64,000 bases of DNA from SAR324 cluster bacterium (GTDB lineage Bacteria; SAR324; NAC60-12), in contig JADGAV010000016.1 of the NCBI GenBank assembly GCA_015231825.1, forward strand, positions 1,609 to 65,608, written 5' to 3'. A program made the translations under genes and the position numbers. This document shows, piece by piece, positions 37,405-47,620 of the stretch. How positions within the stretch are numbered: position 1 is the stretch's first letter; each line of letters starts with the position of its first letter. Below the pieces are notes generated by a model. That model worked only from the letters and a program-made list of their open reading frames with translations. It searched no databases and had not been told where the DNA came from.

Positions 37405-38664
37405 ATGCCAACCATTCTAAAACTGTCCGCACTGGAAATTCTCGATAGCCGCGGAAATCCCACCGTAGAAACAAGCTGCCAACTGCAAAGTGGTGTTCAA
37501 GGATGCGCCTCAGTTCCTTCAGGTGCTTCCACGGGAAGCGCTGAAGCACTCGAGTTAAGAGATCAAGACTTGTCGCGTTATCGGGGAAAGGGCTGTTTGA
37601 AAGCAGTCCGCCATGTCAATCAGCAGATTGCTGAGGCACTTACTAATCAAACGTTTGAGAATCAGGCCGCACTGGATCAGCGACTGCTGGAATTGGATGG
37701 AACAATAAATAAATCCGCTTTGGGGGCCAATGCCTTGCTTTCTGTTTCACTGGCGTTTGCCAAAGCAGCCGCTCAAGAAAATCATGAACCGCTCTACCAA
37801 TATTTTGCCGCTTTGACCGGCAATACTCCCAACTGTTTGCCTCGTCCGATGATCAATCTTTTTAGTGGTGGTCGACATGCAGGGGGACAGGTTGCTCTTC
37901 AGGATATTCAGTTAATGCCTCTTTCAGTGAAGACCATGTCCGGCGTCCTGGAAATGGTTCATGAAATATACTATTGTGCTGCGGATCTTCTCAAAGAAAA
38001 CTACCAGATGCGTTTGCTCAGAGCAGACGAAGGAGGTCTGGCCCCAGACTTTGCCGATGCTGACGCGATGCTGACCTTATCGGTTGAAGCGATTCGCAAG
38101 TCTGGATTCTTGCCGGGCAAAGAGGTAGCCTTGACGGTGGATGTGGCGGCCAGTGAATTTTTTGAAGAGGAAAAATATGTTTTGGGAGAAAACAAACTCA
38201 CTAGCCCGCAAATGCTCAAGCAACTCGAAAAATGGATCCATACCTACCCGATTGTCAGTCTGGAAGATGGATTATCAGAAGACGATTGGGAACATTGGCG
38301 TCTTCTCTTTCAAATGATTTCTGAACAATGTCTGGTACTGGGAGACGATTTATTATGTACCAATCCTAAGCGAATCCGAAAGGCGATAAAACAGCAGGCG
38401 GCCAATGCCCTGCTGTTGAAAGTCAATCAGATTGGTACCTTAACTGAGGCTGCAGAATCATTTATGCTGGCAAGATCCGCCGATTGGAAAGTCGTTGTCA
38501 GTGCCCGTAGTGGAGAGACCGAAGACTCCTGGCTGGCGGACTTGGCGGTGGGCTGGTCAGCAGATCATATCAAAGTGGGAGCCATTACCCAATCAGAACG
38601 ATTGGCCAAATACAACCGTTTGCTTGCCATCGAAAAAGAAACCGGTTTTCAAGTAGTCTCCTGA
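37405..38664 (+). CDS. Enolase-family protein, atypical paralogue
   Basis: 419 aa; 'LSALEILDSRGNPTVE','VPSGASTGSAEALELRD','DEGGLAPDF','LKVNQIGTLTEA','SARSGETED'; canonical SHRSGETED His replaced by Ala. Confidence 0.9.
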   Translation: MPTILKLSALEILDSRGNPTVETSCQLQSGVQGCASVPSGASTGSAEALELRDQDLSRYRGKGCLKAVRHVNQQIAEALTNQTFENQAALDQRLLELDGTINKSALGANALLSVSLAFAKAAAQENHEPLYQYFAALTGNTPNCLPRPMINLFSGGRHAGGQVALQDIQLMPLSVKTMSGVLEMVHEIYYCAADLLKENYQMRLLRADEGGLAPDFADADAMLTLSVEAIRKSGFLPGKEVALTVDVAASEFFEEEKYVLGENKLTSPQMLKQLEKWIHTYPIVSLEDGLSEDDWEHWRLLFQMISEQCLVLGDDLLCTNPKRIRKAIKQQAANALLLKVNQIGTLTEAAESFMLARSADWKVVVSARSGETEDSWLADLAVGWSADHIKVGAITQSERLAKYNRLLAIEKETGFQVVS

Positions 38665-38743
38665 TGTTAAAGCTCAATAAACAGGCCGCCTTCAGTCGCT
38701 CTGAAGAAATATTTCGTGAGTGATAGAATTTGAATTTTATTTC

Positions 38744-39487
38744 CTAGACAAGCTTCTCTTTGAAGCCGGTCTCATCGCCGTTGCCTCCTAAATATGCTTT
38801 TTGAACTGCTGGATCATCGACTAATATTGATGCCAAATCTTCTTTGATGATTCGGCTATTTTCCAGAAGATAGGCACGGTCGGCAATAGCAAGGCTTTGT
38901 TTTGCATTTTGTTCAACGAGCAAAATGCCGAGGCCGGCTTCACGCACCTTCATTAAATTTTGAAAAACCTCTTTGCACAGCAATGGAGAAAGCCCAAGAG
39001 AAGGTTCATCCAGCATGAGAATGTATGGAGACGACATGATTGCCCTTCCTATCGCTACCATTTGCTGCTCGCCACCACTCATCGTTCGGACAATTTGTCC
39101 TTTTCGTTCAGCAAGTTTCGGGAAGAGCTTCAGGACTCGTTTCAAGTTTTCCGACTGCTTTTTTCGTGCTCTCAGTGGATTTGCCCCCAAAGCCAGATTC
39201 TCCTTCACTGTTAAATCTGAAAATATTCCCCGTCCCTCGGGAACAAAAGCAATTCCAGCTTCAACAATTTCATGGGGGGGAAGGTGAGAAATATCGTTTC
39301 CTTCAATTGAAACGAAACCTCCCCTGGCATAGGGAGTAATGCCCGCAATGGCACGTAAAAAGGTGCTCTTACCCGCACCATTGGCACCAAGAATGACGAC
39401 GATTTCTCCCTGAGATACAGTAATGGAGAGATCTTCTGCTGCACGATGGCGTCCATAAAAAACTGATAGATTTTTTATCTCAAGCAC
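38744..39487 (-). CDS. LivF-type ABC transporter ATPase
   Basis: 247 aa; 'ILGANGAGKSTFLRAIAGI', 'TMSGGEQQMVAIGRAIMSSPYILMLDEPSLGLSPLL'. Confidence 0.93.
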   Translation of the reverse strand: MLEIKNLSVFYGRHRAAEDLSITVSQGEIVVILGANGAGKSTFLRAIAGITPYARGGFVSIEGNDISHLPPHEIVEAGIAFVPEGRGIFSDLTVKENLALGANPLRARKKQSENLKRVLKLFPKLAERKGQIVRTMSGGEQQMVAIGRAIMSSPYILMLDEPSLGLSPLLCKEVFQNLMKVREAGLGILLVEQNAKQSLAIADRAYLLENSRIIKEDLASILVDDPAVQKAYLGGNGDETGFKEKLV

Positions 39488-40223
39488 CTGAATCTCCTAA
39501 ATAGGCACGAATTACTTCCGCATCTGCCAAAACTTCGCTGGGGGTGCCTTCCGCTATTTTCATCCCGCTATTCATTACGACGCACCGATCGCACAAACTG
39601 CGAATCGCATCCATAACGTGCTCCACAATGATGATTGTTCGTCCTTCCTTTCTCAGTTCCTTGATCAGCGAAATTCCAATTTCCAGTTCCGTAAGATTCA
39701 GTCCAGCAAGCCATTCATCCAGAAGCAATATTTTGGGATCAGATGCGAGAGCACGAGCCAGTTCAAGTCTTTTTTGATCAATATAGGTCAGCGCATCCAC
39801 GGCTGTGTTTTCCATTTCTGCAAGACCTACTCGTTTTAACAAAGTCCTTGAGTATTCTTCCAAATCACTTCCCCAACGCCGACTGAAACCGAAGGCGCCA
39901 CCTGCTGCAACATTTTCCAGAACCGACAAAGTGGGCAGCATCCGAACAAGTTGGTAGGTCCGTGCTACTCCCTTCCTTGCGATGAGGTGAGAAGAACTTC
40001 CCGAAATATCTTCACCGTTCAGGTAGATTCGGCCAGAGCTTAATTTCGAGACTCCGGAAATCATATTCATCATGGTCGTTTTCCCCGATCCGTTTGGCCC
40101 AATCAAACCAAGTACCTCATGCTCGGCCAGGTCAAATGACAGTTTGGAAACAGCAACAAGGCCACCAAAATTTTTAACGGCATCCCGGATCCTTAAAATG
40201 TTTTTTCTAGTTGAACTGCTCAC
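39480..40223 (-). CDS. LivG-type ABC transporter ATPase
   Basis: 'IGPNGSGKTTMMNMISG', 'LDEWLAGLNLTELE'; GTG start at 40223 preferred over ORF start at 40271, which overlaps livM more. Confidence 0.9.
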   Translation of the reverse strand: MSSSTRKNILRIRDAVKNFGGLVAVSKLSFDLAEHEVLGLIGPNGSGKTTMMNMISGVSKLSSGRIYLNGEDISGSSSHLIARKGVARTYQLVRMLPTLSVLENVAAGGAFGFSRRWGSDLEEYSRTLLKRVGLAEMENTAVDALTYIDQKRLELARALASDPKILLLDEWLAGLNLTELEIGISLIKELRKEGRTIIIVEHVMDAIRSLCDRCVVMNSGMKIAEGTPSEVLADAEVIRAYLGDSGA

Positions 40224-41148
40224 GATTTCCTGAAATCCAGTTACTATAAATTTTTTCAACCAAACCAACAATACCGTTCGGGATTAAATAAACAATCAAG
40301 AGAAAAGAAATACCCAGCAAAAGAGTGGTTTGATTAGGGAAAAAAGTTGAGATCACGTCCCACAGCAAAGTGAAAGGGATCACTCCTAAAAGAGGTCCCC
40401 ACAGTCGGTGAGTCCCCCCCAGTAGCGCCATAATAACCACTTGAAAAGAAATCATGGGACTGAAAGCAATGCCCGGTTCCACATAGGTCCAGCGAGGTGA
40501 AAGCAATGCTCCTGTGACTGAAGCAATAGACCCGGAAACAATAAACAATACTATTTTCGCCCGGGCGGTATTGATGCCGCAATGTGCTGCGACTATTTCA
40601 TCGTTTCCTATGATTCTCAGTGCGAAACCAAGTCGAGATCGACCAATCCACCAGCCGAGACCGAAAACAAGCATGGCAAGAGCGAGCAATTCCCAAAAAA
40701 TGATGGATTCGGTAATATCGGTAAGAACGTAAAGGCCGCTGCTGGTTCCCATCGTCGTCTGAACCCAGGTGAAGATCTGGCGGATGAATTCAGCGAGACC
40801 AAGGGTGAATATTACAAAATAGACTCCAGACAATCGAAGCGTCGCCAGACCAATCACTGCCGCCAGGATAGCGCCAATAATTCCTGCCAGGAAAACGAGA
40901 AATGGAAAGGGTAAAAGCTCCAGACCACCCGCAACCGTATACATTCCAATTCCGAAAAATGCTGCTGTAGCAAGTGAAATGTAATGGGTTGGTCCCGAAA
41001 AGAGCGTCCAGGAAGTTGCCAGTACAGTATACATGACAACAGAAATGCTGATTGACAGCCAGTATCCTGTATCCACGAGTGGAATGAGAGCCGCACTGGC
41101 AAATATTAAAAAAACCGGAATAATGCTGCGTTTTTCCCGTTTGGTCAA
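40207..41148 (-). CDS. LivM-type ABC permease
   Basis: 313 aa multi-TM; 'GGTHRLWGPLLGVIPFTLL'; position in Liv operon. Confidence 0.9.
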   Translation of the reverse strand: MTKREKRSIIPVFLIFASAALIPLVDTGYWLSISISVVMYTVLATSWTLFSGPTHYISLATAAFFGIGMYTVAGGLELLPFPFLVFLAGIIGAILAAVIGLATLRLSGVYFVIFTLGLAEFIRQIFTWVQTTMGTSSGLYVLTDITESIIFWELLALAMLVFGLGWWIGRSRLGFALRIIGNDEIVAAHCGINTARAKIVLFIVSGSIASVTGALLSPRWTYVEPGIAFSPMISFQVVIMALLGGTHRLWGPLLGVIPFTLLWDVISTFFPNQTTLLLGISFLLIVYLIPNGIVGLVEKIYSNWISGNREQFN

Positions 41149-42011
41149 GATGCATGCCCTCCGAAAAGACCTTGCGGTTTGAATAAGAGGATAAAAATAA
41201 ACAGCAAATAGGCCGCTGCCAGGGTCAATCCTGGATCAATCAACGTTGCGACAGCGGTTTCTACAAAACCAAGTATAAATGCGGAGATGATTACCCCATT
41301 GATCGCTCTCACTCCCCCCATGATGACAATGATGAGAGCTTTCATTGTAAATATGACCCCCACTGAAGCATCAAAGGTCAGAAACATGCTGAGCGATGCT
41401 CCCCCAGCGGCGGTGACAGCTCCTCCTAATGCAAAGGCTAGCGCCAGGGTATTGGGTACATTTATTCCGACTAAACCCGCGGATTCTGGTGCGACTGCAA
41501 CAGCCCTGAGCGTGAGGCCTGTTTGGGTCCTGTTGATCCAGATGTAGAGGGCCACACAAAATACGACCGATACCAGAAATGCCGCAATCCGGTTTAGTCC
41601 GTAGGATTGATTGAGAAGATTAAATGGCTGTTCAAGGTAGGAATAACTGAAATACTCGCCACCAAATATTGCGGTCATCAGTCCTACAAAGATGAAACTC
41701 AAACCGAATGTGGCCAGAATACTGTCGACTTCCAGCTGACCTCGGTTCTTGGCGCGTCGTACGAGAGGCCGGATCAAATACTGATAAATCAGCCAGTTGA
41801 ATACAAATGCCAGAGGAGTAACAATAAACAGGGAAAGCAAAGGACTTAACTGCGCACTTGAGAAAAACCAAAAAGCACCAAATGATCCGGCTACCAGAAG
41901 TTCTCCATTGGCGAGATTCATGATCCGCGCTACCCCATATTGCAGTTGGAGTCCAATCGCAATCAGGGCATAAGTACCTCCCAGCAGCAGACCAATTACA
42001 ACAATATCCAT
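41145..42011 (-). CDS. LivH-type ABC permease
   Basis: 288 aa; 'LLLGGTYALIAIGLQLQYGVARIMNLANGELL', 'KPQGLFGG'. Confidence 0.92.
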   Translation of the reverse strand: MDIVVIGLLLGGTYALIAIGLQLQYGVARIMNLANGELLVAGSFGAFWFFSSAQLSPLLSLFIVTPLAFVFNWLIYQYLIRPLVRRAKNRGQLEVDSILATFGLSFIFVGLMTAIFGGEYFSYSYLEQPFNLLNQSYGLNRIAAFLVSVVFCVALYIWINRTQTGLTLRAVAVAPESAGLVGINVPNTLALAFALGGAVTAAGGASLSMFLTFDASVGVIFTMKALIIVIMGGVRAINGVIISAFILGFVETAVATLIDPGLTLAAAYLLFIFILLFKPQGLFGGHAS

Positions 42012-42108
42012 GATCGAAAGTTAGGCGAATAAAAGAATTTCGGTGCTGAAAGGGGAAGTTCTGCACCGAATTCAAAGTAGACTGCAATCTTGTCAGGCTA
42101 ATGACAAT

Positions 42109-43398
42109 TTACCATCCCGATTTAGCTTTAACCGGTTTGGCACCTGGGCGGCCTGTTGAACTGACCCCATAAAATTTTCCGTTCTGCCACTGCCCCACAG
42201 TCCAAAATGCCTCGTTGTTTTGATTGTTGAACTTGATAGGACCGATTACGGTATCAAATGAATTCTCTTTGAGAAAGGCCGATACTGCAGCACGATCCTT
42301 GTTTCCCACTCCTTCAATTGCTTGTTGAAGAACCTGCAGACTCGCATAAACAACCGGACTGGCCCAATAGTCAGGAGCTTTACCCGTCACTTCATTGTGT
42401 GCTTTTATAAAGGCCATCATCTCAGGAGTATCCGGGTTGACCCCGCCTGCCCCCAAGACCCCTTCAGCCGCGCTTTGAAACTTGGCCTGATAGGCAGGAA
42501 AAGCGGTCGCCACGGCGGTATAAAATGCCTTGACGTTGAGATTTTCTATTTTGGCCAGGGCTGTCAAACCGAACGTATCGGGTGGATAGGACCAGGCAAC
42601 AAAGGCATCAGGATTTGATGCCTTTGCGCCTTTGACAACGGGTGAAAGATCCTGAGTGCCAAGGGGGTAAGATTTATCATAAACAATCTCAAATCCTGCA
42701 CTTTTAAAGATTGGACGAGCGGCATTGGCCAGTTCGATCCCAAATGCATCAGCAACGTTGACCATAGCAACCCGATTGCCGATGGTGCCGTCATCTCTCA
42801 TTTTTGACAAGATTTCAGCAACCGATTTAGTAAACGCAGTCGTGTCTCCCAAAGTAAAAAAAATGTTGGGATAGCGTTTGGTCAGCTCAGGAATTTTATC
42901 GGTGATCGCCGTTGTTGTAATCTGAGGATATCCGTATTTTGCAAAAATCGGGGCCGTCGCCAGATTAAATCCTGTTCCGTAGGGAGCAATGATAAAATCT
43001 ACTTTATCCTGAGTTGCTAAACGCTGAACCGCCTTGATCGTTTCCCCCGGATTGGTACGATCATCATATTCGATCAACTCGATCTTTGCGGGTCCACTTT
43101 TTAATTTCAATCCTCCTTGAGCATTGACTTGGTTTACCCAAAGTTGGATACTTGGCCAATGCGTGACTGTTGAGCCACCCGCTAAAGGACCCGTTTTTGG
43201 AGCCACTGCTCCAATTTTTATCGTTTCCGAAGCTGCAGGGTTGGCCATCAATATTGCGCCAATTGCCAAGGCAGGAATTAAGAGTTTTCTGAATTTACTT
43301 TTTAACATTTTCTTTTCCTCCCAATTGATTCGTTTTTTCCTATTCCACGAAGATGATCCGAATGACTGCTGGACTTTGCCATTTCTGCAAAATAGCAA
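42109..43398 (-). CDS. Liv-type ABC transporter substrate-binding protein
   Basis: 429 aa ORF; signal peptide in 'LKSKFRKLLIPALAIGAILMANPAASETIKIGAVAPKTGPLAGG'; true start probably the internal ATG before LKSKF. Confidence 0.9.
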   Translation of the reverse strand: MLFCRNGKVQQSFGSSSWNRKKRINWEEKKMLKSKFRKLLIPALAIGAILMANPAASETIKIGAVAPKTGPLAGGSTVTHWPSIQLWVNQVNAQGGLKLKSGPAKIELIEYDDRTNPGETIKAVQRLATQDKVDFIIAPYGTGFNLATAPIFAKYGYPQITTTAITDKIPELTKRYPNIFFTLGDTTAFTKSVAEILSKMRDDGTIGNRVAMVNVADAFGIELANAARPIFKSAGFEIVYDKSYPLGTQDLSPVVKGAKASNPDAFVAWSYPPDTFGLTALAKIENLNVKAFYTAVATAFPAYQAKFQSAAEGVLGAGGVNPDTPEMMAFIKAHNEVTGKAPDYWASPVVYASLQVLQQAIEGVGNKDRAAVSAFLKENSFDTVIGPIKFNNQNNEAFWTVGQWQNGKFYGVSSTGRPGAKPVKAKSGW

Positions 43399-43574
43399 CT
43401 CTTTTCAAATCCTGCATGGCACCAGGAGGCATCGGGAAAAAAATTTGCTTTTTAGCAATTTTTAAAAAGGTGGACTTTAACCAAATCCCTTTGGGAAGTC
43501 AAAACGTTTTAAACAATATTTAACAACTCGATCGTTTCCCAATAAAGGATCGTATTTATCGGTGTTATTCTTAT

Positions 43575-45113
43575 ATGGCACAGAAATTTCCCTGCTTTTC
43601 CCTTTCTTCAAGCCAATGTGCATTGCTGCTGCTGATATTGTTTTTTGGACTTCGACTGTTTCACCTCCAAAGTCCTCTGGTAGACCATCATAGCTGGAAC
43701 CAGGTGTCGGCAGCAGCAATGGCCCGGCATATCTATTATGACTGGAAAACCATTTTCTATCCCACTGTCGATTTGTACAACAATACTTATGAAGATTTGA
43801 CCGTTTCAGCCACCATCCCTCTGAATCGAATCTATGCTCAGGAATTTCCTCTCTATCATCTACCGATTGCATTTCTTTACCACTGGTTCGGAGTAGAGGA
43901 ATGGCCTGGACGGATTGTCAGCATTCTCTACGGAATTATGGGATTGTGGTATTTATTTTTACTGACTCGTCTGGTCTGGGGGAACAAAATAGCCCTTCTG
44001 ACACTCCTCATTGCAGGATTTTCCCCGCTTGCCTGGTATTTCCAGCGCGCCATCATGAGTGATACCAGCATGGTCTCAGCAATGACTGCCGGATTTTACT
44101 ACTTTTATCGCTGGCTGGAAGAACGGGAGCGCAAAAAGTTTTTCTGGTACTCTTTACTTTGGACCACGGCAGCCGGAATTTTCAAAACGTTTGGTTTGGT
44201 GATCGGGGTGGCCTATCTGGTTCTGATTCTGCTAAGAAAAGAATATCGCCTGCTGAAACGTCCGGAACTATACTTGTTTGCACTCCTGGCCTGGATCCCC
44301 ACTTTGATCTGGATCTACCACGTACTGGGACTGGAAACCGGGAGGAGCGAGTTTTCCAAATTGGACAAAATGCTTTCCTGGGAATTGTGGTGGGACTGGC
44401 AGTTTTACAAAAGAATGATTTTTGCCCGTTTGATCGATCAGGTGCTCACCCCCTGGATGGCGGTCTTCGCATTGATCGGGATCTGGTATAGCCGTTTATC
44501 TGACAGACGGTATCACCTTCCCTTGGCCTGGACAGCCGCGTGTCTTTTTTATCTTTTTTTAGTTCAGAAAGCGAATTTTGTTCATGATTACTACCAGCTT
44601 CCCTTCATACCTGGTTTAAGTATTTTTGCAGCTATTGGAATTCAAAAAATGCTGAATTTTAATTTCAATCGCCGGCTTCGTCAACTCTGGTTATCCGTGT
44701 TTCTCCTTCTTTTTATCACCCAGGGTGGAATTTATTTCAGCAATCACTTGCGCATGAATCTGGGTTCTTATCAAACAGGGAAAAAAATTGCCGATCTCAG
44801 TCAGGATCCCGAGGACCGGGTTCTGGCATTGGACCCGGGGGCAGACAAGCGCAATCAGCTCATTTACTATTCAAATCACAATGGTTGGTTTGTCGAGGAA
44901 TTGAATTTAGAAAAGCTGGAGATCTTTCGTGTTTACGGTGCAAAATGGCTGGGGGTGAATTTGCGGATAAGCCCGCATTTCGATCAATATCGATCAAATC
45001 TTCAGGAAATTGCAGAAAAATATAAAAAAATATGGGAATACCGGGATGGCAAGGACCGTTATGGGAGACCCATGCTTTCTCAAATTTATGATCTGCGTCA
45101 GGCCACAAAATGA
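43575..45113 (+). CDS. ArnT/PMT-like (GT39-type) membrane glycosyltransferase
   Basis: 512 aa multi-TM; 'LQSPLVDHHSWNQVSAAAMARHIY...EFPLYHLPIAFLYHWFGVEEWPGRIVS'. Confidence 0.75.
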   Translation: MAQKFPCFSLSSSQCALLLLILFFGLRLFHLQSPLVDHHSWNQVSAAAMARHIYYDWKTIFYPTVDLYNNTYEDLTVSATIPLNRIYAQEFPLYHLPIAFLYHWFGVEEWPGRIVSILYGIMGLWYLFLLTRLVWGNKIALLTLLIAGFSPLAWYFQRAIMSDTSMVSAMTAGFYYFYRWLEERERKKFFWYSLLWTTAAGIFKTFGLVIGVAYLVLILLRKEYRLLKRPELYLFALLAWIPTLIWIYHVLGLETGRSEFSKLDKMLSWELWWDWQFYKRMIFARLIDQVLTPWMAVFALIGIWYSRLSDRRYHLPLAWTAACLFYLFLVQKANFVHDYYQLPFIPGLSIFAAIGIQKMLNFNFNRRLRQLWLSVFLLLFITQGGIYFSNHLRMNLGSYQTGKKIADLSQDPEDRVLALDPGADKRNQLIYYSNHNGWFVEELNLEKLEIFRVYGAKWLGVNLRISPHFDQYRSNLQEIAEKYKKIWEYRDGKDRYGRPMLSQIYDLRQATK

Positions 45114-45121
45114 TCGGTAAA

Positions 45122-46861
45122 TTATTTTCCCCCGACAAAACCGCGAATCCATCGGTAAATTTTAAAAGGAGTAACTCCCACTCCTAAAAATATCCCTGCA
45201 AAAAATGTCCATCCCAACCATGTTGAAGTGTGAGTGCTGAAATGAAATTGGAGGGACTCGAACAAACTGTCCAGCGAAAAACCGGCTTCGGGTTCGGTTT
45301 CCCCGGTCAATTGCATCAGATACTCTGTCAACCCTTCAATCTGTGCATCGGATAGATTGAGATTGGATTTTTGGGAACCTGGAAAATCGAATCGCGGTTC
45401 TTTCAAATGAGACCGAATCCACAGTTTGACTTTCTCCAGGCCTTTTGACTCCCGCAACTGCCGGCGTATTTTTTTGAATTGGCGCAAACGAGGATCCCTT
45501 TCCTGATCAACTTGTTCAAGCTGCTCTTCATAATCAGAATGGTTGAGTCGTTTCTGCAGACGCGTGATCAGTCCATCCAACTTAGGACCTGCCCCCCCAC
45601 CTTTGCCGAGAATGCTGTGGCAGGCGGCACATTCCTGACGTGCATACCAGCCAACTCCGCTGAGATCTGGAATGGGAGCGTCTTTTTGAGAAAGAGGGAC
45701 AATTTTCATTATATGCGTTTCCCCATCAGATTGAGGCATAAAACCTGAAAAGTATATGCCGTCAGGACCCGAAGCAACAGGAACCAGATATTGCGTTTCT
45801 TTCAGGTCACCGGCAAAGGTCAGGAAAGGAACAGGAGGCTTTCTAATCTCCTGCTTCTCATCAACCCATACGGCCTGAATCTGTGCCCAGAAAGTGGCGG
45901 TCACGAGCAAACGTTGATTCCACTGGGGGAACAATGGATGTTCATCCAAATAAATCATACTGGCAGGACCGATGGGAGGAGTCCAGGTGACCAGTCCGTT
46001 GAGAAACATCACGTCGTCTTTTCCCTCCCACAAATAATTTTGTCCCGGCTTGACCTCAATCAATCGATCCACCGCTTTTCCATTTTCTGCAATATAAATT
46101 CGACTCGCCGGACCTTCAGCAATAGCAAAAGGATTTCGGAGTCCAGAAGCGTATATATAGCTAGCGACGCTCCATGGGGCCTGTGTATTATAAAATGGAT
46201 TGTCAGAAGGAGCCGAACCGTCCAGATTGATGCGCAGCAACTTGCCGTTGGTATGTTCAAGCCTTTGCGTATTTTCCGGTTTATGCGCGTCTCCAACCCC
46301 CACGTACAATTTGCGATCTGAGCCAATGAAACAATTTCCGATTTGATGTGCAATACCGGACGGATCCTTTTCAAAAAACCGGTCCATTTCCCAAACTTTC
46401 TTTCCCTTCAAACCAAAATTGCCGTCTTCGCTGGCGAACCGCATGATTTTATTGAAGAGCAGTCCCCCTTTTCGATAGACAGTAGTCGCGTAAAGATGAG
46501 CTTTTTCAGCATCGAGACAAAGTCCGGTCAAACCGAATTGTCCCTTAAAATCAGGAAGTTCTTTGGTCGGCCGTAAATTTTCAATTTCATCCGCGAAAAC
46601 AAATACACTCCGATCCTGTGTGACGACTTTGATCTTGCCACGCAGTTCCGTCACATAATATAAAGGTGCTTTAGAATCACTTTTCGGATTGGGAACAAAC
46701 TTGATGTCCACTGGAAAAGCCCACCCTGAGGAATCGATCTCAATTTTATAACCATCAGGAGCCTTCCAGTTACTGCTTCCGGTAGCAAAAATAAAAGCTG
46801 GTGAAAACAGGCACCAGTAAAAAACGATGATCGAAAGGCGTCTTTTCAACTTCAATTTCAT
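45122..46861 (-). CDS. PQQ-dependent sugar dehydrogenase fused to c-type cytochrome and C-terminal TM
   Basis: 579 aa; 'YASGLRNPFAIAEGPASRIYIAENG', 'GKDDVMFLNGLVTWTPPIGPASMIYL', haem motif 'CAACHS', C-terminal TM. Confidence 0.82.
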   Translation of the reverse strand: MKLKLKRRLSIIVFYWCLFSPAFIFATGSSNWKAPDGYKIEIDSSGWAFPVDIKFVPNPKSDSKAPLYYVTELRGKIKVVTQDRSVFVFADEIENLRPTKELPDFKGQFGLTGLCLDAEKAHLYATTVYRKGGLLFNKIMRFASEDGNFGLKGKKVWEMDRFFEKDPSGIAHQIGNCFIGSDRKLYVGVGDAHKPENTQRLEHTNGKLLRINLDGSAPSDNPFYNTQAPWSVASYIYASGLRNPFAIAEGPASRIYIAENGKAVDRLIEVKPGQNYLWEGKDDVMFLNGLVTWTPPIGPASMIYLDEHPLFPQWNQRLLVTATFWAQIQAVWVDEKQEIRKPPVPFLTFAGDLKETQYLVPVASGPDGIYFSGFMPQSDGETHIMKIVPLSQKDAPIPDLSGVGWYARQECAACHSILGKGGGAGPKLDGLITRLQKRLNHSDYEEQLEQVDQERDPRLRQFKKIRRQLRESKGLEKVKLWIRSHLKEPRFDFPGSQKSNLNLSDAQIEGLTEYLMQLTGETEPEAGFSLDSLFESLQFHFSTHTSTWLGWTFFAGIFLGVGVTPFKIYRWIRGFVGGK

Positions 46862-47064
46862 AAGAGAGTCAATACGAAGGTATTCAGGATTGATTTGCAG
46901 ATATTCGAAAAAATCGCAACTGGATCATCCTATCATCAAACCTTTCGGAATTAGTAGTGCAAATTTGTCTCAAACCTGATAAGAAGTCGGCTTGTTTTGA
47001 TCCAGGCTCTGCAGCCGGTAGTCAGAAAATGATTATTTTACTCAATTTTTAAATCACAAAACCA

Positions 47065-47583
47065 ATGATAAAACAACCTTCTTATACTCATGAAGAGCTT
47101 ATAAAATGCGGGTACGGTGAAATCTTCGGTGATGGCAATGCCCGTTTGCCGATTCCTCCTATGCTCATGATGGACCGCATTGTAAAAATTACAGAGGACA
47201 CCGGACATTACAACAACGGTGAGATGATTGCCGAACTCGACATCACCCCGGATATGTGGTTCTTTGATTGTCACTTCCCAACCGATCCAGTAATGCCTGG
47301 ATGTCTGGGGCTGGATGCCATGTGGCAACTTGTTGGATTCTTTCTTGGCTGGAAGGGCCTGCCCGGCAGGGGACGTGCCTTGGGAGTGGGAGAAGTCTCA
47401 TTTCGGGGACAAGTGCTTCGGACCAACAAAAAAGTGGTTTATGAAGTCCATATGAAGCGCGTCTTTGTCAGATCAACTTTTTCGATGGGCTTAGCGGACG
47501 CGACTATGTCCGTGGATGACCGGGTGATCTATACTGCAAAAGGACTTCGGGTGGGCAGCTACGTCTCGTTGACTGACTTTTAA
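47065..47583 (+). CDS. fabA: 3-hydroxydecanoyl-ACP dehydratase/isomerase
   Basis: 172 aa; '[15 protein letters not shown]', '[32 protein letters not shown]'. Confidence 0.93.
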   Translation: MIKQPSYTHEELIKCGYGEIFGDGNARLPIPPMLMMDRIVKITEDTGHYNNGEMIAELDITPDMWFFDCHFPTDPVMPGCLGLDAMWQLVGFFLGWKGLPGRGRALGVGEVSFRGQVLRTNKKVVYEVHMKRVFVRSTFSMGLADATMSVDDRVIYTAKGLRVGSYVSLTDF

Positions 47584-47620
47584 AAAATTATCAAACAGGA
47601 AATTCAGAAAAAAAGAGTTT

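Noticed and set aside
43440-43470. AT-rich AAATTTGCT...AGCAATTTT hairpin upstream of the second Liv binding protein
   Set aside because: Weak AT-only stem; could be chance in AT-rich intergenic DNA.
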